Shown here: positions 1 through 6,435 of the stretch, one piece after another
How positions within the stretch are numbered: the first letter of the stretch is position 1
Layout of the letters: each line of letters begins with the position of its first letter
Assembly: GCA_022776205.1 (NCBI GenBank)
Contig: JALFIK010000042.1
Location: forward strand, 1-12,576
Direction of reading: 5' to 3'
Length of the DNA: 12,576 bases
Source of the DNA: Eubacterium sp.
GTDB taxonomy: Bacteria; Bacillota; Clostridia; Lachnospirales; Lachnospiraceae
Program-made: the position numbers and the translations under genes
Notes under the pieces: model-generated
What the model saw: the letters and a program-made list of their open reading frames with translations, nothing else
Databases searched by the model: none
Told to the model about the DNA's origin: nothing

Positions 1-404
1 ATCGCAGACGACTTGCGTTTTGCTACTCAACTTTCGAACGTTTATGGAAACGCCATTCGCGCTAAACTCGCTAACGCTCAGACAACGTGCTCGGTGGCGG
101 ATTCGTTCTCAAGTTTCGTTACGCAAAACCTGCAAAGCATCTTCTCTTCATACCATAGGCATCCACGCTTTTTTCATAAATATTCGGAATCCAATTCCAT
201 TGCAAATCCATGAATCCCCGCCATTCGCCGGAGGCTTTTATCGAAGTCGGAGTTTTCTCCGACGAGATAAACAAGCTTCATAATAAGATCCAAAATGACA
301 AAACAGGGCAGCACCTGTTCGAACTGAAAAAGACGGCATAATTTTTAAAATTTCAAAATACACATCAGACCTGCCTTTTGTCAAAGACAGAAGGCTTAGA
401 TAAG

Positions 405-619
405 TGCGCTTTTTCAGCAGTGCAAGTGGTGTAACTGCAGCCAAAGTAAGTAGATTCTGCTGAAAATGCGCAAAAAGAGGACGTCTGCAGTTACGGCTAA
501 ATAGCCGTTACTGCGACGTCCCCATCAAATAAAAACCCTCTGGGGGATGCACACTCGCGCGAGAAGAAGGTGTCGCTGATGCGACCGCGCTCGGCGCGAG
601 AGTTCCGCAAGCGGAACTC
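405..619. repeat. Cluster of four consecutive stem-loops (possible structured RNA or dispersed palindromic element)
   Basis: Four inverted repeats follow one another. (1) 405-420 pairs with 457-472, 15 of 16 bases, enclosing a 36-base loop. (2) 479-498 pairs with 503-521 around an AAAT loop, with one mismatch and one bulge. (3) 554-560 (CTCGCGC) pairs with 594-600 (GCGCGAG) and encloses a smaller hairpin, GTCGC/GCGAC, around a TGAT loop. (4) 600-608 (GAGTTCCGC) pairs perfectly with 611-619 (GCGGAACTC). In addition, GTAACTGCAG at 431-440 is the exact complement of 485-494, so loop 1 could compete with stem 2. The cluster lies downstream of the leftward HPr-like gene. It could be a long 3' untranslated structure, a small RNA, or a palindromic repeat present elsewhere in the genome. 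Confidence 0.6.
472..521 (-). terminator. Intrinsic terminator on the minus strand, probably for the HPr-like gene
   Basis: Read leftward, the hairpin 521-503/498-479 (about 18 paired bases, one mismatch, one bulge, four-base loop) is followed directly by TCTTTTT at 478-472, a classic Rho-independent arrangement. It is about 145 bases past the stop of the leftward HPr-like gene, the only gene upstream of it on that strand. On the plus strand the hairpin is followed by CCATCAAAT, so no U-tract exists in that direction. Confidence 0.6.
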
Positions 620-664
620 TTTGTTCTATAATGAGACGCTGTCATTTTCCATTAGAAGGTTTTG

Positions 665-922
665 TCATGCGAAGGTCTGTTCCTGTAAAGGGAGTACTTC
701 GAATTCAGAAATTGCTTCCGATACCGGTTCTGCATTCTCTTCATTATATATGTAAAGATAAAGGGGACGGGAAATATCCAGACTGAAAATGCCCATAACA
801 GACTTGGCATTAACCATACTGCAGCCGGATACCAGATCGAAACGGCCGCTGAATTTATTAATTATGTCTACAAAAGTTTTAACTTTATTCATCGAATTGA
901 TCTTAATTGTTTTTGTAATCAA
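665..922 (-). CDS. HPr-family protein lacking the phosphorylatable histidine
   Basis: The 85-residue product matches the HPr fold family. The signature VNAKSVMGI (residues 37-45) corresponds to the Ser-46 region of HPr, making Ser41 the equivalent of the site used by HPr kinase. Where HPr has its active-site motif with His15 (GxHARPA) this protein has SMNKVKTFV, and it contains no histidine at all, so it cannot be a normal PTS phosphocarrier. The start is a TTG at 922-920, chosen because GGAGG (minus strand of 935-931) lies 8 bases upstream and because the first residues, ITKTIKIN, form the expected first beta strand. The first in-frame ATG would remove that strand. The gene is divergent from the protease, with 187 bases between starts. 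Histidine-less HPr-like proteins are common in Clostridia and, like Crh, are presumed regulatory; the function here is unknown. Confidence 0.85.
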   Translation of the reverse strand: MITKTIKINSMNKVKTFVDIINKFSGRFDLVSGCSMVNAKSVMGIFSLDISRPLYLYIYNEENAEPVSEAISEFEVLPLQEQTFA

Positions 923-930
923 CGGGAATG

Positions 931-935
931 CCTCC
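931..935 (-). promoter_or_regulatory. Ribosome binding site that fixes the TTG start of the HPr-like gene
   Basis: The plus-strand CCTCC is GGAGG on the coding strand. It sits 8 bases from the TTG at 922-920. No comparable site precedes the in-frame ATG at 892-890. Confidence 0.75.
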
Positions 936-1052
936 AAAACTTTCAACGCTAAAATTAATATTATCTTATTAGTAACTCTTCTTATTAATACATATGTTAG
1001 CACTTTGAAAGAAAAAATCAAGAAAAAATTTTTTATTGGGTCATGCAATTAT

Positions 1053-1082
1053 TTGAACATTTTTTTCCCTCCGGTATATTAT
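1053..1082 (+). promoter_or_regulatory. Candidate sigma-A promoter for the S8 protease
   Basis: TTGAAC (1053-1058) and TATTAT (1077-1082) are separated by 18 bases. TATATT at 1075-1080 with a 16-base spacer is an alternative. Transcription would start near 1089, about 20 bases before the chosen ATG at 1110. This argues against any translation start farther upstream. Confidence 0.45.
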
Positions 1083-1109
1083 AAGATAAAAAGTTTTATA
1101 TGGAGAAAA

Positions 1110-2819
1110 ATGGAAGGGAAATTAAGAGCGATGCTACGGGAAGAAGATTGTATCGGAGTACCTGCCAGTGAGGAATATAAAGAATATCTGATTGATTATA
1201 TGACAGAGGAACCTTTTTTTGAGAAGGATCTTTCGAATTACTGTGTTTTTCCCATCGGTTTTAATCAGTCAATTGTTTATATGAGATCTGACGAATCTCT
1301 TACGGGAAGGGGAAGAAATTTTCGATACAATATTATTCCGAAATGTTATGGACTAATGGCCTCCGAAGAACTGGAAGAAACGGGAGTACTGCGGGTCAGG
1401 AGATCTCCCCAGCTTGGTTACCGGGGAGGTGGTACGCTGATTGGGGTCATTGACACGGGGATTTCCCTGGAGGATCCTCTGTTTTTATATGAAGACGGAA
1501 CATCAAAGGTTGCCGCTTTATGGGATCAGGGTGACCAGAGAGGGAACCGGCCGGAGGGATTTTTATATGGAACAGAGTGGACGAACGGGGCAATTAATGA
1601 GGCTCTTAGGAATGCACCGGAAACTCTTCCAAACGATGAAAACGGCCATGGAACATTTCTCTGTAAGATTGCTGCGGGAAGAGAGACGGAGGCGTTTTCC
1701 GGTGTGGCACCGGATGCGGAACTTGTGATTGTAAAATTGAAGCAGGCAAAGCAGTATTTGAGAGAATTTTATTCCATTGAGAAAGATATATGGGCTTGTC
1801 AGGAAGACGACGTGATGCTGGCGGTCCGCTATATTATTAATGTGGCAAACAGACTGGAACGTCCGGTTTCCATCTGCCTTGGAATCGGAACAAATCTTGG
1901 CGGACATAATGGGGCAAACGGTCTGGAGCGATATCTGTCTTATCTTTCTCTTCTTCCAAGAATTTCTTTCCATGTTGCTGCCGGGAATGAAGGAATCAGC
2001 GGGCACCACTATCACGGAGTGATTCCACGGGGTGAGGAGTATGAAACGGTGGATTTTAATGTGGCGGAGGGAGAAAATGGTTTTGTCATGGAACTCTGGG
2101 GAGATGAGCCGAATGTCTTTTCTGTGGGTCTGATTTCTCCCGGAGGAGAAAATATTGACCGGATTCAGTTAAAATTGAATGAAACGAGAACCATTTCCTT
2201 TTTTCCGGAGAATACGGTGCTGGAAATCCGCTCTTTTCCCGGAGCGGCGATTGGAGGGTCCCAGGTAATCCGCATGAATTTTCATAATCTTGTGCCGGGA
2301 ATCTGGAAACTTTTTGTATACGGAACGGGAAATGGGGAAAAGCCATATGATATCTGGATGCCTATCAGTAATTTTTTAAAGGAAGAGACAGTGTTTTTAA
2401 ATCCGGAGTCAGAAAAAACAGTCACCTCTCCGGGAAATGCGCAGTTTGCCATTGCTTATGCTCCCTATGATGTAAAGACGGGAAGTCTTTATGTGAGGGC
2501 AAGTAAAGGTTTTACGAGGGATGGAAGAATCGTTCCGGATTTGTCTGCACCGGGTGTGGCCGTTTCGGTGCCGGGAAGGAATCGAAGAGAACAGGTAATG
2601 AGCGGAAGCAGTGTGGCGGCAGCGTTTGGAGTCGGGATCGGAGCACTTTTGCAGGAGTGGGCCTTTGTGGATGGATATGATACATTTATGAACGGGCAGA
2701 ATTTAAGGACCTATCTAATCCAGGGAGCGGAAAAGACAGGTCCCTATGAATACCCGAACCGGGAATGGGGTTACGGGAAAGTGAATGCTTATGATACATT
2801 TCTTGTCATGCGGGGTTAA
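1110..2819 (+). CDS. S8 family (subtilisin-like, Csp-like) serine protease
   Basis: A 569-residue subtilase. The catalytic triad is visible: Asp115 in GVIDTGIS, His180 in NGHGTF and Ser501 in SGSSVAAA (the family usually has GTS). Asn293 in AAGNEG is the oxyanion-hole residue. The long spacing between His and Ser and the motifs WDQGD and YGTEW resemble the Csp/clostridial S8 subgroup related to germination proteases. There is no signal peptide or membrane segment, so a cytoplasmic or spore-associated location is likely; the substrate is unknown. The frame stays open upstream to an ATG at 789, but I start at 1110. GGAG lies at 1102-1105, a promoter lies at 1053-1082, and the upstream stretch encodes an unrelated hydrophobic run antisense to the HPr-like gene. 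The gene converges with rmlC, with 3 bases between stops. Confidence 0.9.
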   Translation: MEGKLRAMLREEDCIGVPASEEYKEYLIDYMTEEPFFEKDLSNYCVFPIGFNQSIVYMRSDESLTGRGRNFRYNIIPKCYGLMASEELEETGVLRVRRSPQLGYRGGGTLIGVIDTGISLEDPLFLYEDGTSKVAALWDQGDQRGNRPEGFLYGTEWTNGAINEALRNAPETLPNDENGHGTFLCKIAAGRETEAFSGVAPDAELVIVKLKQAKQYLREFYSIEKDIWACQEDDVMLAVRYIINVANRLERPVSICLGIGTNLGGHNGANGLERYLSYLSLLPRISFHVAAGNEGISGHHYHGVIPRGEEYETVDFNVAEGENGFVMELWGDEPNVFSVGLISPGGENIDRIQLKLNETRTISFFPENTVLEIRSFPGAAIGGSQVIRMNFHNLVPGIWKLFVYGTGNGEKPYDIWMPISNFLKEETVFLNPESEKTVTSPGNAQFAIAYAPYDVKTGSLYVRASKGFTRDGRIVPDLSAPGVAVSVPGRNRREQVMSGSSVAAAFGVGIGALLQEWAFVDGYDTFMNGQNLRTYLIQGAEKTGPYEYPNREWGYGKVNAYDTFLVMRG

Positions 2820-2822
2820 GCT

Positions 2823-3431
2823 TTAAAAATGAAAGGTATCCCGGATTCCCAGCCATTTCTCATCCTTGTCACTAAGGAGAAGGGGAGTTCCGTCGGTCAG
2901 GGTGTAGCCGGAACTGCTGGCATTGCCCGGATAATCTCCGGTAAGCTGCGGCCAGTCAATGCCAATCTCCGGATCGTTCCAGGCGAGCCCGCCTTCATCT
3001 CCCGGATGATAGAAATCGGTACATTTGTAGCAGAATTCCGCATAATCAGATAAGACCAGGAAACCGTGGGCAAAACCTTCCGGAATATAGAATTGTTTTT
3101 TATTTTCTTCTGATAATTCTACACCAAACCATTTTCCGTAAGTTTTGGAATTACTGCGAAGATCGACGGCCACATCAAAGACGGTACCGCGGATAACCCG
3201 GACCAGTTTTCCCTGAGGATACTGTTTCTGAAAATGGAGTCCCCGAAGGACTCCTTTTGTGGAGGCGGACTGGTTATCCTGTACGAATTCCATGGTAAGT
3301 CCGGCTTCTTCCATATCTTTTTTATTATATGTTTCCATAAAATATCCGCGGGAATCTCCGTGAACTGCCGGAGTGATGATGCATAACCCTTCAATTCCTC
3401 CGGCATTTTTCTCTACTTTAATCTGTCCCAT
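2823..3431 (-). CDS. rmlC: dTDP-4-dehydrorhamnose 3,5-epimerase
   Basis: 202 residues, close to the usual 180-200. It epimerises C3 and C5 of dTDP-4-keto-6-deoxyglucose, the third step of dTDP-L-rhamnose synthesis. It is a cupin-fold enzyme: VLRGLHFQ (residues 61-68) carries the catalytic base His66, QGKLVRV carries the substrate-binding lysine (Lys75), IPEGFAHGF (116-124) is a family signature, and FCYKCTDFY (133-141) holds the tyrosine region of the active site. It is the last gene of the rmlABDC operon, 18 bases after rmlD, with an AGAGGAG ribosome binding site 9 bases before the ATG. Its stop codon faces that of the protease with almost no intergenic space and no visible terminator. Confidence 0.96.
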   Translation of the reverse strand: MGQIKVEKNAGGIEGLCIITPAVHGDSRGYFMETYNKKDMEEAGLTMEFVQDNQSASTKGVLRGLHFQKQYPQGKLVRVIRGTVFDVAVDLRSNSKTYGKWFGVELSEENKKQFYIPEGFAHGFLVLSDYAEFCYKCTDFYHPGDEGGLAWNDPEIGIDWPQLTGDYPGNASSSGYTLTDGTPLLLSDKDEKWLGIRDTFHF

Positions 3432-3449
3432 ATATAAAATCTCCTCTTA

Positions 3450-4388
3450 TTATAATATTTCTTTTAAATAGCGGGACAGAGCATCCTGCCAGGATGGAAG
3501 CGGGGTAAATCCCTGCCTAGACAGTTTGCTCTTATCAAGGCGGCTGTTAAACGGCCTTGCCGCTTTGGATGCACCGTATTCTTCTGTTGTTACGGGAAGA
3601 ACACGAACATGTGACTCGTCGTATTCTGTATGGCCCATGAGGACGGCCTGGCGAAAAATTTCTTTTGTGAAATCGTACCAGCTGATGTAGCCCCCTTCGT
3701 TGGTTGCGTGATAGTATCCGTATTTTTCTGTTTCTGCCATATCGATTAACAGGCGGGCAAGATCCCATGTGTAGGTCGGCGTGCCGATCTGGTCATTTAC
3801 CACAGTAATGCGGTCGTGATTTTTTCCTACATTTAACATGGTTTTTATAAAATTTTTTCCATTACGGCCAAATACCCAGGCAATGCGAACGATAAAATAT
3901 CTGGAAAGAATGCCGGATACAGCTTCTTCCCCCAGAAGCTTTGTTTTTCCATAAACATTTAACGGTGCGTAGTCTTTACAGTCCGGTTCCCAGGGTGTAG
4001 TTCCCTGTCCGTCAAAAACGTAGTCTGTACTTAAATAAATCATTTTACAGTCCAGTTCCCTGCAGATTTTGGCAATGTGGCGGGTACCCTCCACATTAAT
4101 CTGAAAGACCGTATCCTGATTATCTTCCTCTTCTGCCGCATCAACAGCAGTCCAGGCGGCGCAGTGAATGACCACGTCGGGAGCAGTCTGTCGGATTGCA
4201 GTGTCGACTGCCTCTTTCTTTGTGATATCCACAGAAAGATAGGGCATTTTTGTCACGGGAGAATCATCGGCAATCCCTGCGTACTGTGGGGAAAGATCTG
4301 ATCCGGTTCCTTCATAACCACGGGAGGCAAGTTCGTTCATCACATCATGGCCAAGCTGTCCGTTTACACCGGTTACAAAAAATTTCAT
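3450..4388 (-). CDS. rmlD: dTDP-4-dehydrorhamnose reductase
   Basis: 312 residues, an extended short-chain dehydrogenase/reductase. It reduces the 4-keto group with NAD(P)H to give dTDP-L-rhamnose, the final step of the pathway. GVNGQLG at 7-13 is the dinucleotide-binding glycine motif; STDYVFDG (120-127) and YGKTK (146-150, Tyr146/Lys150) supply the catalytic Thr/Tyr/Lys. GTPTYTWDLA (202-211) is the typical RmlD motif ahead of the C-terminal substrate domain. The start has AAAGGA 8 bases upstream. It lies 15 bases after rmlB and 18 bases before rmlC in one transcription unit. Confidence 0.96.
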   Translation of the reverse strand: MKFFVTGVNGQLGHDVMNELASRGYEGTGSDLSPQYAGIADDSPVTKMPYLSVDITKKEAVDTAIRQTAPDVVIHCAAWTAVDAAEEEDNQDTVFQINVEGTRHIAKICRELDCKMIYLSTDYVFDGQGTTPWEPDCKDYAPLNVYGKTKLLGEEAVSGILSRYFIVRIAWVFGRNGKNFIKTMLNVGKNHDRITVVNDQIGTPTYTWDLARLLIDMAETEKYGYYHATNEGGYISWYDFTKEIFRQAVLMGHTEYDESHVRVLPVTTEEYGASKAARPFNSRLDKSKLSRQGFTPLPSWQDALSRYLKEIL

Positions 4389-4403
4389 CGGTTTTGTCCT
4401 TTC

Positions 4404-5423
4404 CTATCGATTTTTGTACATTTTTTCGTAGTAGTCCTGATATTCTCCGGAAATGATGGTTTCCCACCATTCCTTGTGGTCAAGATACCACTGAATTGTT
4501 TTTTTGATACCATCTTCAAACTTCGTTTCCGGAAGCCATCCCAGTTCGTTGTGGATCTTTGTCGGATCGATGGCATAGCGCATATCATGGCCTTTTCGGT
4601 CAGTCACAAAGGTGATGAGACTTTCCGGCTTATTTAGTTCTTTGCAGATGATTTTTACGATATCAATGTTACGCATTTCGTTGTGACCGCCTACGTTGTA
4701 GATTTCTCCGACTTTTCCTTTATGGATAATCAGATCAATGGCACGGCAGTGATCTTCCACATAAAGCCAGTCACGAATATTTTCCCCTTTGCCATATACC
4801 GGCAAAGGTTTGTCGTTTAAGGCATTGGCGATCATCAGCGGAATCAGCTTTTCCGGAAAATGATAAGGACCGTAATTATTGGAACATCGGCTGATGGTTA
4901 CAGGCAGACCGTAGGTGCGGTGATAGGCAAGTACCAGAAGATCGGCAGAAGCTTTTGAAGCACTGTAAGGGCTGCTCGTGTGAATCGGAGTCTCTTCCGT
5001 AAAGAAAAGATCCGGACGGTCAAGGGGAAGATCACCGTATACTTCATCAGTACTTACCTGATGATATCTCTTAATGCCGTATTTTCGGCAGGCATCCATG
5101 AGGACGGCAGTTCCTTTATTGTTTGTATCCAGAAAAATCTCCGGGTTTTCAATGGAACGGTCCACATGGCTTTCTGCTGCAAAGTTTACGACCATATCCG
5201 GATGCTCTTCTTCAAATAAGCGGTAAACTGCCTTCCGGTCCGTAATGCTTTCCTTAACAAAACGGAAATTTGGATTGTCCATGACCGGCTCTAATGTGGA
5301 AAGATTTCCCGCATAGGTAAGACAGTCAAGACAGATGATTCGGTAATCCGGATATTTTTTTAACATATGAAAAATAAAGTTGCTTCCAATAAAACCGGCA
5401 CCGCCGGTAACTATAATAGTCAT
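4404..5423 (-). CDS. rmlB: dTDP-glucose 4,6-dehydratase
   Basis: 339 residues, the usual length. It converts dTDP-glucose to dTDP-4-keto-6-deoxy-glucose with tightly bound NAD+, the second step of dTDP-rhamnose synthesis. GGAGFIG at 7-13 binds NAD. STDEVYG (124-130) gives Thr125, Asp126 and Glu127, the dehydratase-specific catalytic set, and YSASK gives Tyr153/Lys157. NNYGPYHFPEKLIP and RDWLYVEDH are hallmark sequences that separate it from GalE-type epimerases. An AAGGAG site precedes the ATG by 7 bases. It is located 20 bases after rmlA. The product could feed other deoxysugars, but the linked rmlC and rmlD point to rhamnose. Confidence 0.97.
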   Translation of the reverse strand: MTIIVTGGAGFIGSNFIFHMLKKYPDYRIICLDCLTYAGNLSTLEPVMDNPNFRFVKESITDRKAVYRLFEEEHPDMVVNFAAESHVDRSIENPEIFLDTNNKGTAVLMDACRKYGIKRYHQVSTDEVYGDLPLDRPDLFFTEETPIHTSSPYSASKASADLLVLAYHRTYGLPVTISRCSNNYGPYHFPEKLIPLMIANALNDKPLPVYGKGENIRDWLYVEDHCRAIDLIIHKGKVGEIYNVGGHNEMRNIDIVKIICKELNKPESLITFVTDRKGHDMRYAIDPTKIHNELGWLPETKFEDGIKKTIQWYLDHKEWWETIISGEYQDYYEKMYKNR

Positions 5424-5443
5424 GATGAATCTCCTTTTTTCTT

Positions 5444-6340
5444 TTAATACAGATTTTCCTGGTATTTTCCGTCCAGAACATCTTTTAAATACTGGCCGTA
5501 TTCATTTTTTTTCAGGACTTCGTATACCTTTAAGACATCTTCTTTTGATATCCAGTGATTGAGATAGGCAATCTCTTCCAGGCAGGCAATTTTCCGGTGC
5601 TGGTGCTGTTCCATTGTTTTTACGAAATTCGTCGCGTCCACCAGGCTTTCGTGGGTTCCGGTATCAAGCCAGGTAAAGCCCTGTCCCAGAAGTTCCACGT
5701 TTAAGGATTCTTTTTCTAAATAAATCCGGTTTAAATCTGTAATTTCCAGTTCACCCCGGGCACTTGGCGTTAAGTTTTTCGCGTAATCGACCACATGATT
5801 GTCATAGAAATAAAGGCCGGTCACACAGTAGTTGCTCTTTGGATGCTCCGGTTTTTCCTCAATGGAAACCGCTTTTCCGTTATGATCGAATTCTACAATG
5901 CCGAAGCGTTCCGGATCATCCACATAATAGCCAAATACGGTGGCACCATTTCCGCTTTCCGCATTTTCTACGGCAGCGCGGAGCCGTTTTTTCAGTCCGT
6001 GTCCCGCGAAAATATTATCGCCGAGAATCATGGCAACGGAATCATCGCCAATGAAATCAGCTCCGATAATGAAAGCCTGGGCCAGTCCGTCAGGGCTCGG
6101 CTGTACGGCATAAGAAAGATGAACACCGAACTGGCTTCCGTCCTTTAATAATTCTTTAAACCGGGGAGTATCCTGCGGGGTGGAGATGATGAGAATGTCA
6201 CGAATGCCTGCATTCATGAGAACAGACATGGGATAGTAAATCATCGGCTTGTCATAAATCGGAAGTAATTGTTTTGAAGTTACCATGGTGAGTGGATACA
6301 GGCGTGTGCCGGATCCTCCCGCTAATATAATTCCTTTCAT
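5444..6340 (-). CDS. rmlA: Glucose-1-phosphate thymidylyltransferase
   Basis: 298 residues, matching RmlA (about 290). It joins dTTP and glucose-1-phosphate to give dTDP-glucose and pyrophosphate, the first step of the pathway. The N-terminal nucleotidyltransferase motif GGSGTRLYPLT (residues 8-18) with Arg13, SKQLLPIYDKPM with Lys23, and LGDN with Asp108 (metal ligand) are all present, as is WLDTGTHESL near residue 220, typical of the short RmlA class. An AAAGGAG site lies 7 bases before the ATG. It is the first gene of the operon. The upstream gap (6341-6435) contains the promoter with the unusual inverted repeat. Confidence 0.97.
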   Translation of the reverse strand: MKGIILAGGSGTRLYPLTMVTSKQLLPIYDKPMIYYPMSVLMNAGIRDILIISTPQDTPRFKELLKDGSQFGVHLSYAVQPSPDGLAQAFIIGADFIGDDSVAMILGDNIFAGHGLKKRLRAAVENAESGNGATVFGYYVDDPERFGIVEFDHNGKAVSIEEKPEHPKSNYCVTGLYFYDNHVVDYAKNLTPSARGELEITDLNRIYLEKESLNVELLGQGFTWLDTGTHESLVDATNFVKTMEQHQHRKIACLEEIAYLNHWISKEDVLKVYEVLKKNEYGQYLKDVLDGKYQENLY

Positions 6341-6387
6341 ATATTCATTCTCCTTTGAAAAATACGAATCAGTGTGTTCATGGATTG

Positions 6388-6418
6388 ATTATAAAAGATG
6401 CCCTAAGGGCATCTTCAA
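6388..6418 (-). promoter_or_regulatory. rml operon promoter with 19-bp spacer and MerR-type dyad
   Basis: On the minus strand TTGAAG (6418-6413) and a perfect TATAAT (6393-6388) are separated by 19 bases, longer than the usual 17. The spacer is filled by a perfect inverted repeat (6395-6415) centred near spacer position 8 and overlapping the -35 box. That geometry is characteristic of promoters bound and activated by MerR-family regulators, and a MerR-family gene lies immediately upstream. Assignment to that regulator is inference. Confidence 0.55.
6395..6415 (-). terminator. Perfect 9-bp hairpin: possible terminator of the MerR-methyltransferase gene, or operator
   Basis: The arms AAGATGCCC and GGGCATCTT surround a 3-base loop. 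Read leftward, the hairpin begins 20 bases past the regulator's stop codon and is followed by TTATAAT, giving four T residues in a row counting the end of the stem. That is a modest U-tract, so intrinsic termination is plausible but not strong. The same bases form the dyad in the rml promoter spacer, and both roles are possible. Confidence 0.5.
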
Positions 6419-6435
6419 GAGTTTTTTGAAAAATC

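Larger units (their letters stand above)
1..664. other. Long non-coding stretch with several inverted repeats
   Basis: I find no convincing gene here. Open frames on both strands are short, lack good ribosome binding sites and do not resemble known families. What can be seen is a short hairpin at 246-263 (arms GTCGGAG and CTCCGAC, TTTT loop), a 10-base direct repeat CGCCATTCGC at 51-60 and 219-228, and the cluster of large stem-loops at 405-619 described separately. Base composition is uneven, with GC-rich blocks inside AT-rich sequence. The left edge may cut a larger intergenic element or repeat. Nothing resembling a tRNA, rRNA or CRISPR array was seen. Confidence 0.6.

Noticed and set aside
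119..211. 30-residue minus-strand ORF with a GGGGA upstream
   Set aside because: Too short, no membrane helix or motif, weak start site; kept only as a note.
13..283. Overlapping plus-strand frames of 66 and 87 residues
   Set aside because: No ribosome binding site, no family resemblance, and two frames cover the same bases; consistent with chance open frames in non-coding DNA.
238..444. 68-residue minus-strand frame
   Set aside because: It runs through the arm of a large stem-loop, has no good ribosome binding site and resembles no family.
600..627. Plus-strand terminator at the perfect 9-bp hairpin followed by TTTGTTCT
   Set aside because: The U-tract is interrupted and no plus-strand gene ends upstream; treated as part of the stem-loop cluster.
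570..755. 61-residue plus-strand frame
   Set aside because: Covers the GC-rich stem-loops and the antisense of the HPr-like gene; composition and position fit a chance frame.
1563..2015. 150-residue minus-strand frame inside the protease
   Set aside because: Antisense to a conserved enzyme core including the catalytic histidine; no start site.
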